From an uncultured Prevotella sp. (GTDB taxonomy: Bacteria; Bacteroidota; Bacteroidia; Bacteroidales; Bacteroidaceae), in contig CAAFFL010000220.1 of assembly GCA_900762125.1 (NCBI GenBank), forward strand, positions 1 to 12,093: 12,093 bases of DNA, given 5' to 3'. The notes beneath the pieces are model-generated. The model did not search any database and was not told the DNA's origin. It worked only from the letters and a program-made list of their open reading frames with translations. A program made the translations under genes and the position numbers. This document shows, piece after piece, positions 7,235 through 12,093 of the stretch (its first letter is position 1; the number at the start of each line of letters is the position of its first letter).

Positions 7235-7717
7235 ATGGCAAAGTATAATATCACTGAGAAAAAGGAAAAAGAGGCTGCCTATCGTTCTTTAGTTAGCCCA
7301 CGTCTGATGGATGAATTGGAGGAAAAAATCAACAATATCATCATCATCCAAAAGAAATATAAGGACAAGGGTTATTCAGCTAAAGCACTGGCTGATGACC
7401 TGAACACTAACACCCGCTACATCTCCGCTGTGGTGAATGTCCGGTTCCACATGAACTATACCTCCTTCGTCAACCAGTATCGCATCCGCGAGGCCATGTC
7501 GCTGCTCGTGGACCGCCGCTACCAGGACCTCAACATGGAGGACATCTCCGATATGGTTGGCTTCTCCAACCGTCAGTCGTTCTATGCTTCGTTCTACAAG
7601 ATCAACGGCATGACGCCGCGTGAGTACAAGCTGCAGCACCTCGCTCAGCACCCCTCACTCCTCGAACACCCGAAGCGTCGTGGACGTAAGCCAAAGAACG
7701 GAAGCGAGAAAGCATAA
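7235..7717 (+). CDS. Stand-alone AraC-type helix-turn-helix protein with basic AT-hook-like tail
   Basis: 160 residues. About residues 25-135 form a complete AraC-type DNA-binding domain with two helix-turn-helix units: YSAKALADDLNTNTRYISAV at 47-66 and LNMEDISDMVGFSNRQSFYA at 99-118, closed by the characteristic INGMTPREYK (123-132). There is no sugar-binding, receiver or sensor-kinase domain, so no ligand or signal can be assigned. The C-terminus carries KRRGRKPKN at 147-155, an AT-hook-like motif built around R-G-R-K-P that could contact the minor groove of AT-rich DNA. The start is supported by the promoter ending 27 bp upstream. Only 17 bp separate its stop from the dpp3 start, so the two are likely co-transcribed; whether it controls dpp3 or itself is not shown. 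Confidence 0.85.
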   Translation: MAKYNITEKKEKEAAYRSLVSPRLMDELEEKINNIIIIQKKYKDKGYSAKALADDLNTNTRYISAVVNVRFHMNYTSFVNQYRIREAMSLLVDRRYQDLNMEDISDMVGFSNRQSFYASFYKINGMTPREYKLQHLAQHPSLLEHPKRRGRKPKNGSEKA

Positions 7718-7734
7718 GCGGAAGCTATTCATTT

Positions 7735-9735
7735 ATGGCAGAAACATCATTCGAATACACCGACGAGCGGTTTGCGGACCTTCAGTTGTTACGCTACCGT
7801 CTCGTCGGCTTTGAGTCTTTGAGCCTTCGTCAGAAGATGTATATCTACTATCTGGCAAAGGCTGCGCTGGTCGGTCGTGACATCACAACCGACCAGTTTG
7901 GTAAATACAACCTCGCCATCCGTTCCCTGTTGGAGACCCTCTACGAGCACTTTGACGGCGACCGCGAGAGTGCTGATTTCCAGGCGATGGCGGTCTATCT
8001 GAAGCGGGTGTGGTTCTCCAACGGCATCCATCACCATTACGGTTGCGAGAAGTTTGTTCCGGAGTTTTCTGAGCAATGGTTCCGAGAGGCTGTCCGCCAA
8101 TGCTCTGCGGCGGTGGCTGCGGCGCTGAAGACCAAGGCAGGTCTCAGCGGCTATGCTACGGTTGACGCCTTGCTCGACGCCGTCTGCCCGGTCATCTTTG
8201 ACCCGACGGTGCAGCCGAAGCGCGTCAACCAGACCGATGGCGAGGACCTCGTGCAGACCTCCGCGTGCAACTTCTACGAGGGCGTGACCCAGCAGGAGGC
8301 CGAGGAATTCTACGCCCGCCAGCGTGATCCAAAACGTGGTGACCGCCAGCCCTCGTGGGGCCTCAACTCCCGACTGGTGAAGATAGATGGCCAGCTGCGA
8401 GAGGAGCGTTATTGCGCCGATGGCCGTTATGGTACCCTCATCCGGCAGATCATCCATTGGCTCACGAAGGCCCGTGATGTGGCGGAGAACGCCCAGCAGC
8501 AACAGGTTATCTCGACACTCATCGAATACTACCGCACCGGCGACCTCACGCTCTTCGACCGCTATTCCATTGAATGGCTCCAGGAGCAGGAGGGCGACAT
8601 TGACTTCATCAACGGCTTCATCGAAGTCTATGGCGATCCCCTCGGACTGAAAGGCTCGTGGGAGGGCATCGTGGAGTATAAGGACCACGAGTCCACACGC
8701 CGCACGCAGACCATCAGCCAGAACGCACAGTGGTTTGAGGACCATTCGCCCGTCGCCCCACGCTTCAAGAAGCCCCACGTCAAGGGCGTCTCGGCGAAGG
8801 TCATCTGCGCAGCGATGCTCGGTGGCGACGAGTATCCCTCGACGGCCATCGGCATCAACCTGCCCAATGCCGACTGGATTCGGGCGGAGTATGGCTCGAA
8901 AAGCGTGACCATTGGCAATCTCACCGATGCCTACAACAAAACCGCCCACGGCAATGGCTTCATGGAAGAGTTTGTCATCGACGAGGAAACACGCTCGCTG
9001 ATAGACCGTTATGGTGACCGTTGTGACGATCTCCACACCGACCTCCACGAGTGTCTCGGCCATGGCAGCGGACAGCTCTTGCCTGGCGTGTCGCCCGATG
9101 CGCTGAAGGCCTACGCTAGCACCAATGAGGAAGCGCGCGCGGACCTCTTCGGACTCTATTATATCGCTGACCCGAAACTCATCGATCTGGGGCTCGTGCC
9201 CGATGCGGAGGCCTATAAAAGCCAATACTATACCTATATCATGAATGGCTTGATGACCCAGCTGGTGGGCATCAAGGCCGCCCATCAGATTGAGGAGGCG
9301 CACATGCGCAACCGGGCACTGATCGCCCATTGGTGTCATAAAAATGGTGAAAATACCATCGAGCTCGTTAAACAAAATGGAAAGACCTACGTCAGAATCA
9401 ACGACTATCAGCAGTTGCGGGAGCTCTTTGCCCAGCTGCTCGCCGAGGTGCAACGCATCAAGAGCGAGGGCGACTACGAGGCAGCTCGCCGACTGGTGGA
9501 AGACTATGGCGTGAAGGTGGACCCGGAACTCCATGCGGAGGTGCTGGAACGCTATCAAAAGCTGGACATCGCGCCCTACAAGGGATTCATCAATCCCTGG
9601 ATGAAGCCGGTCACGGATGCCGATGGCCACATCACAGATATAGCACTCGACTATACAGAAACCTACGAGCATCAGATGCTGCGGTACAGTAGTTTATCAA
9701 GTTCATCAAGTTTTTCAGGTTTGTCAAGAAGTTGA
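7735..9735 (+). CDS. Dipeptidyl peptidase III (family M49 zinc metallopeptidase)
   Basis: 666 residues, close to the length of known Bacteroidales DPP III proteins. It removes dipeptides from the N-terminus of oligopeptides. The M49 zinc site is visible: HECLGH at 438-443 (two zinc-ligand histidines and the catalytic glutamate) and EEARAD at 465-470 (third zinc ligand), the expected HExxGH...EExxA(E/D) pair. No signal peptide is seen, so a cytosolic role in peptide turnover is likely, which would suit a peptide-fermenting gut anaerobe. It follows the AraC-type gene by 17 bp. The C-terminus is odd: after YEHQMLRYS (to residue 652) the last 14 residues form a serine-rich tail encoded by a 9-nt-unit repeat, with codon use unlike the rest of the gene. 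The repeat appears to have replaced or extended the original end; the two zinc motifs are untouched. Confidence 0.93.
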   Translation: MAETSFEYTDERFADLQLLRYRLVGFESLSLRQKMYIYYLAKAALVGRDITTDQFGKYNLAIRSLLETLYEHFDGDRESADFQAMAVYLKRVWFSNGIHHHYGCEKFVPEFSEQWFREAVRQCSAAVAAALKTKAGLSGYATVDALLDAVCPVIFDPTVQPKRVNQTDGEDLVQTSACNFYEGVTQQEAEEFYARQRDPKRGDRQPSWGLNSRLVKIDGQLREERYCADGRYGTLIRQIIHWLTKARDVAENAQQQQVISTLIEYYRTGDLTLFDRYSIEWLQEQEGDIDFINGFIEVYGDPLGLKGSWEGIVEYKDHESTRRTQTISQNAQWFEDHSPVAPRFKKPHVKGVSAKVICAAMLGGDEYPSTAIGINLPNADWIRAEYGSKSVTIGNLTDAYNKTAHGNGFMEEFVIDEETRSLIDRYGDRCDDLHTDLHECLGHGSGQLLPGVSPDALKAYASTNEEARADLFGLYYIADPKLIDLGLVPDAEAYKSQYYTYIMNGLMTQLVGIKAAHQIEEAHMRNRALIAHWCHKNGENTIELVKQNGKTYVRINDYQQLRELFAQLLAEVQRIKSEGDYEAARRLVEDYGVKVDPELHAEVLERYQKLDIAPYKGFINPWMKPVTDADGHITDIALDYTETYEHQMLRYSSLSSSSSFSGLSRS

Positions 9736-9739
9736 AAGT
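9691..9739 (+). repeat. Left arm of a 49-nt imperfect inverted repeat, overlapping the dpp3 3' end
   Basis: The reverse complement of this stretch matches 9848-9896 at 40 of 49 positions without gaps. Read on the minus strand it consists of 9-nt units: TGATAAACT, TGATGAACT, TGAAAAACT, TGACAAACC and a diverged fifth. On the plus strand the units are in frame with dpp3 and encode its serine-rich tail and stop. Confidence 0.85.
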
Positions 9740-9751
9740 AATAGAGTATAA

Positions 9752-9772
9752 AGTTAAAATGGACCTTTAACT
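9752..9772 (+). terminator. Small hairpin between the repeat arms, possible weak terminator
   Basis: AGTTAAA (9752-9758) can pair with TTTAACT (9766-9772) across a 7-nt loop, 17 bp after the dpp3 stop. The stem is AT-rich and the downstream sequence is only moderately T-rich, so efficient termination is doubtful. It also sits at the tip of the larger 49-nt-arm structure. Confidence 0.3.
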
Positions 9773-9801
9773 CTATCCTTTAAAAATTCTTGTAACTAGG
9801 A

Positions 9802-9901
9802 AACTTGTAATACTTGCTAAACTTTAGTCTTCTTGATAGACTTACAAACTTTACACTTCTTGATAAACTTGATAAACCTGACAAACTTGACAAACTCTTC
9901 A
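9802..9901 (+). repeat. Degenerate 9-nt periodic array, including the right arm of the inverted repeat
   Basis: An ACTTG/CTTGA-like core recurs roughly every 9 nt across about eleven units, with one apparent phase slip. The best-conserved part is 9861-9896: TGATAAACT, TGATAAACC, TGACAAACT, TGACAAACT. Positions 9848-9896 are the partner arm of 9691-9739. Because the unit is three codons long, the frame into the alkylation-repair gene stays open, reading as repeated Leu-Ile/Thr-Asn. Confidence 0.8.
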
Positions 9902-10513
9902 ATAAACGATAAAGTAAAGCAGATCAAGCAGTCGTTCCGCTTGATGATGAACGGTTCCGCGTCGCAGTCGATGCGGGAGAAGGGCGTGGACTATAAGCTC
10001 AACTGGGGCGTGCCCTTCATGGAGCTTCGGCGTATGGCCAAGGATCTCGGTAAGGACTACGACCTCGCTATCGCCTTGTGGAAAGAAGACATCCGCGAGT
10101 GCAAGATCCTTGCCACGCTGGTGATGCCCGCCGAGCAGATGCCCATGGAGGTCGCGGAGATCTGGATGGAGCAGACGCGGACGCAGGAGATGGCGGAGAT
10201 GCAGGCGTTCAACCTCTATCAGTATGTCAGCTATGCCCCGGAGATCGCCTACCAGTGGATAGCCAGCGATGAGGATGTCTACCAGATCTGTGGCTACGAC
10301 ATCATTGGTCGACTGTTCATGAATGGCCAGGAGCCTAACGAGCGCGGCATCAACGAGTTTCTCGACCAGGCGGCTGTGGCGATGCTCTCCGCCTCAGCAG
10401 GTGTGAAGCACGCCGCGATGAATGCCGTGTTGCGCTTTGCCGACCTCGGACTGGTCTATGAGCGAATGGCGCGGACGGCCATGAAACGACAAGGAATTGA
10501 TATTTTAGCGTAA
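9887..10513 (+). CDS. DNA alkylation repair protein, AlkD-like
   Basis: Resembles the HEAT-repeat-like AlkD family, small all-helical DNA glycosylases that remove alkylated bases; here by general family resemblance (LWKEDIRECKILATLVMP, then AFNLYQYVSYAPEIAYQWI), so exact activity is not established. The frame is open from a TTG at 9833, but 9833-9901 is the 9-nt repeat and reads as Leu-Ile-Asn/Leu-Thr-Asn triplets. The conserved-looking part begins at about NDKVKQIKQSFRLMMNG (9905 onward) and has no ATG in front of it. The first in-frame ATG is at 9944, inside that block. The TTG at 9887 is given as the nearest upstream alternative start; TTG at 9869, 9860 or 9833, or ATG at 9944, are also possible. 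The C-terminus (MARTAMKRQGIDILA) looks complete. No consensus promoter was found between dpp3 and this gene. The lipoprotein gene follows after 27 bp. Confidence 0.75.
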   Translation: MTNSSINDKVKQIKQSFRLMMNGSASQSMREKGVDYKLNWGVPFMELRRMAKDLGKDYDLAIALWKEDIRECKILATLVMPAEQMPMEVAEIWMEQTRTQEMAEMQAFNLYQYVSYAPEIAYQWIASDEDVYQICGYDIIGRLFMNGQEPNERGINEFLDQAAVAMLSASAGVKHAAMNAVLRFADLGLVYERMARTAMKRQGIDILA

Positions 10514-10540
10514 TCATTTTAAACTAACAATTAGAAAGTT

Positions 10541-11200
10541 GTGAAAAAGATCAATGTGATGCTTACCGCTGCTGCTTGCCTGCTGGCAACAAGTTGCGGA
10601 ACGATTGGTGCCGGAACAGGTACTACTGGAACGACGACCGGCACTACCGCCGGCGACATCCTGAGCGGTGTCATCGGTGCGGCTACCAATGGCGAAACGC
10701 TCGGCAACATCCTTGCCAGCGTTATCGGCGCCGACAAACTCACGCAGGAGAGCCTCTACGGAACGTGGAAATATGATGGTCCGGGCTGCGCCTTCACATC
10801 AGATAACGCTCTGGCAAAGGCTGGCGGAGAGGTCGTCGCCACGCAGATTGAGCAGAAGCTCAAAGCGCAGTACAGCAAGCTGGGCTTCTCGCGGGGCAAC
10901 ACCTATATCACCTTCTCGAAGGACGGCACGTTCACCGGCAAGGTCGACAGCAAGTCGCTCTCGGGCAACTACACCTACAATGCCTCCACGGGCGCGCTGA
11001 AGTTGCAGGGACTGTTGCTCTCCATCAACGGCTATGCCACCCGCAACGGCTCTGGCATCAGTCTGCTCTTTGAGTCGAAGAAGCTCATCTCGCTGCTTCA
11101 GACGCTCTCGGCCATCAGTGGCAACACGACGCTCTCGACCATCAGCGACATCAGCAAGAACTACGACGGCGTGCGTCTGGGCTTCGACTTGGCCAAGTAG
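10541..11200 (+). CDS. Putative lipoprotein, DUF4923-like
   Basis: 219 residues from a GTG start at 10541 that gives a proper lipoprotein signal: MKKINVMLTAAACLLATSCG, with the lipidated cysteine at 19. A Gly/Thr-rich, low-complexity linker (about residues 20-37) leads into GDILSGVIGAATNGETLGNILASVIG. The globular domain opens with LYGTWKYDGPGCAF, includes TYITFSKDGTFTGKV and closes with ISKNYDGVRLGFDLAK. This pattern resembles the Bacteroidales DUF4923 family, whose function is unknown. The residues after the cysteine (GTIGAG) lack the acidic export signal known for surface lipoproteins of Bacteroidetes, so a periplasm-facing location is inferred. It lies 27 bp after the alkylation-repair gene with no clear promoter in between and may be co-transcribed with it. 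The IS66 element begins about 40 bp after its stop. Confidence 0.82.
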   Translation: MKKINVMLTAAACLLATSCGTIGAGTGTTGTTTGTTAGDILSGVIGAATNGETLGNILASVIGADKLTQESLYGTWKYDGPGCAFTSDNALAKAGGEVVATQIEQKLKAQYSKLGFSRGNTYITFSKDGTFTGKVDSKSLSGNYTYNASTGALKLQGLLLSINGYATRNGSGISLLFESKKLISLLQTLSAISGNTTLSTISDISKNYDGVRLGFDLAK

Positions 11201-11335
11201 TCATCTTTCAAAATACGATTATGTGGGGCTGGCAACAACTGGTAACTATTCAGCGATAGCACTGCACCCTTAATCCACAATTGAAATATACTGCAAAACG
11301 ACCTATAAAAAGACAAAATAAAGTGTCTATATTTC

Positions 11336-11366
11336 TTGCGTATGTGAGATATTTTTCGTACCTTTA
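11336..11366 (+). promoter_or_regulatory. Probable promoter of the IS66 transposase
   Basis: TTG (11336-11338), 20 nt, then TACCTTTA (11359-11366), which matches seven of eight positions of the TTG-N19-21-TAnnTTTG pattern. Transcription would begin almost at the ATG (11372), so the leader would be very short or absent. Confidence 0.45.
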
Positions 11367-11371
11367 TACCT

Positions 11372-12093
11372 ATGAAAGAGCAAGTTACGGACATATCAAA
11401 TGTGCTGCAAGACATGACAGTAGAGATGAGGTTGATGCGTGAAACCATCAATCAGCAATATGCTGAGATAACCAAACTTAACCGTAACATAGAAGCTCTT
11501 AATCATCAAATACGCAAGAAGGACGAGACAATCACCATGTTGACAGAACGTCTGTCTAAATACGAGAAGCCTAAGAAGAATTCCGGCAACAGCAGCACTC
11601 CGCCGAGCAAGGAGAGTATGAAAGACGAGATTGTCAGAAGGACAAAAAGTCTTCGCAAACCAAGCGGAAAGAAACCAGGCGGACAGGCGGGGCATGACGG
11701 CCACAAACTATCCTGCTCTCCATCGCCGGACGAGATAGTTGACGACATGCCTAACTATTGCACTCATTGCGGTGAGACGCTCGCAGACGCAGAGCGTGTA
11801 CTTGACCATGTAACGCAAGTTGTATCAGTTCCAGAACTTAAGCCGGTAATCAAGGAAATACGTCACTATGTGATGATTTGCAAGAAGTGTGGTGAGCGTG
11901 TCCGCACTGCACCAAGACGCAAGTCTAACGATGTAGTCTACGATGCAAGCGTAAAGTCACTTGTCGTGTATCTTAGTGTCGTGCTGTTTCTTCCATATGG
12001 ACGTATAGCAAGTTTCTTGCGTGAGGTGTTCGGGCTTGCTCCGAGTGAAGGTTCGCTTGTAAACTGGGTGAAGGAAGCCAAAAGAAACGCACA
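11372..12093 (+). CDS. IS66-family transposase, N-terminal part, cut by window edge
   Basis: 240 codons from the ATG at 11372 run open to the window edge. Residues 1-70 form a heptad-rich leucine-zipper-like coiled coil (VLQDMTVEMRLMRETINQQY onward). Next is the signature KKNSGNSSTPPSKES at about 72-86 and SGKKPGGQAGHDGH at about 100-113. A zinc-binding domain follows, with C130-x2-C133 (YCTHCGE) and C170-x2-C173 (CKKCGER). The start of the catalytic domain (LVVYLSVVLFFPYGRIASFL) is reached, but the DDE residues lie outside the window. It catalyses cut-and-join movement of its element. No frameshift or stop is seen, so it may be functional. Codon use is more A/T-rich than in the neighbouring chromosomal genes, as expected for a mobile gene. 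Confidence 0.95.
   Translation, partial: MKEQVTDISNVLQDMTVEMRLMRETINQQYAEITKLNRNIEALNHQIRKKDETITMLTERLSKYEKPKKNSGNSSTPPSKESMKDEIVRRTKSLRKPSGKKPGGQAGHDGHKLSCSPSPDEIVDDMPNYCTHCGETLADAERVLDHVTQVVSVPELKPVIKEIRHYVMICKKCGERVRTAPRRKSNDVVYDASVKSLVVYLSVVLFLPYGRIASFLREVFGLAPSEGSLVNWVKEAKRNA

Larger units (their letters stand above)
11242..12093 (+). mobile_element. IS66-family insertion sequence, left part (right end outside window)
   Basis: The transposase gene reading off the right edge identifies the element. The left terminus is proposed at GTAACTATTCAGCG (11242 onward), because IS66-family ends typically begin with GTAA. The right inverted repeat and target duplication lie outside the window. No tnpA or tnpB gene precedes the transposase in the 130 bp between the proposed end and its ATG, consistent with the single-ORF ISBst12-like subgroup. 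The boundary is a hypothesis; the family is firm. Confidence 0.65.

Noticed and set aside
7228..7235. TAACTTTG on the minus strand as a divergent promoter -7 element
   Set aside because: No TTG lies at the required distance upstream on that strand, and there is no minus-strand gene close by that needs it; treated as a half of the dyad instead.
7072..7254. Small hydrophobic 60-residue minus-strand frame in the AT-rich gap before the AraC-type gene
   Set aside because: Hydrophobicity follows from the AT-rich sequence; it spans the well-defined promoter and start of the AraC-type gene and has no promoter of its own.
7789..9672. A 627-codon open frame on the minus strand covering almost all of dpp3
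   Set aside because: It is codon-aligned antisense to dpp3 and stays open only because dpp3 avoids TTA, CTA and TCA codons. It has no family resemblance, and the sense strand carries the complete M49 motifs.

Overview
The window looks like a chromosomal segment of a Prevotella-type Bacteroidales bacterium. The evidence is the protein families (a malic enzyme fused to a phosphotransacetylase-like domain, a TonB-dependent receptor with a carboxypeptidase-regulatory-like N-terminus, an HECLGH-type dipeptidyl peptidase III and a DUF4923-like lipoprotein). Several promoters also match the Bacteroidetes consensus (TTG, about 19-21 nt, TAnnTTTG), and there are no obvious Shine-Dalgarno sequences. 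The genus is an inference; no rRNA or other marker is present.

Layout. Positions 1-384 (minus) hold the N-terminal 128 codons of gcvT (glycine cleavage T protein), which runs off the left edge behind a good promoter. A strong intrinsic terminator at 490-520 closes the next minus-strand gene, maeB (561-2846). Divergent from maeB, with both promoters in a 126-bp gap, is a TetR-type regulator (2973-3599). It converges on, and overlaps by 4 bp, a TonB-dependent receptor gene (3596-5971, minus). That gene lies 38 bp downstream of a FemAB/GNAT-like acyltransferase gene (6010-6987, minus), probably as a two-gene operon. After a 247-bp AT-rich divergent intergenic region comes a plus-strand pair: a small stand-alone AraC-type DNA-binding protein with an AT-hook-like tail (7235-7717) and dipeptidyl peptidase III (7735-9735). 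An AlkD-type DNA alkylation repair protein (to 10513), a putative lipoprotein (10541-11200) and the 5' part of an IS66-family transposase (11372 to the right edge) follow.

Most of this is ordinary core metabolism, envelope and housekeeping. The part that deserves attention is the dpp3-alkD junction (about 9688-9901). Two 49-nt arms in inverted orientation (40 of 49 positions match), each built from degenerate 9-nt units close to TGAYAAACY, enclose a 108-nt spacer. The left arm forms the last codons of dpp3, giving a serine-rich tail with codons otherwise absent from the preceding 634 codons. The right arm runs into the 5' end of the alkD reading frame, where no ATG precedes the conserved N-terminus. 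This looks like a palindromic repetitive element that has settled across two gene ends and remodelled both.

No CRISPR array, phage gene, tRNA or rRNA was seen. I did not find a convincing new multi-gene system.
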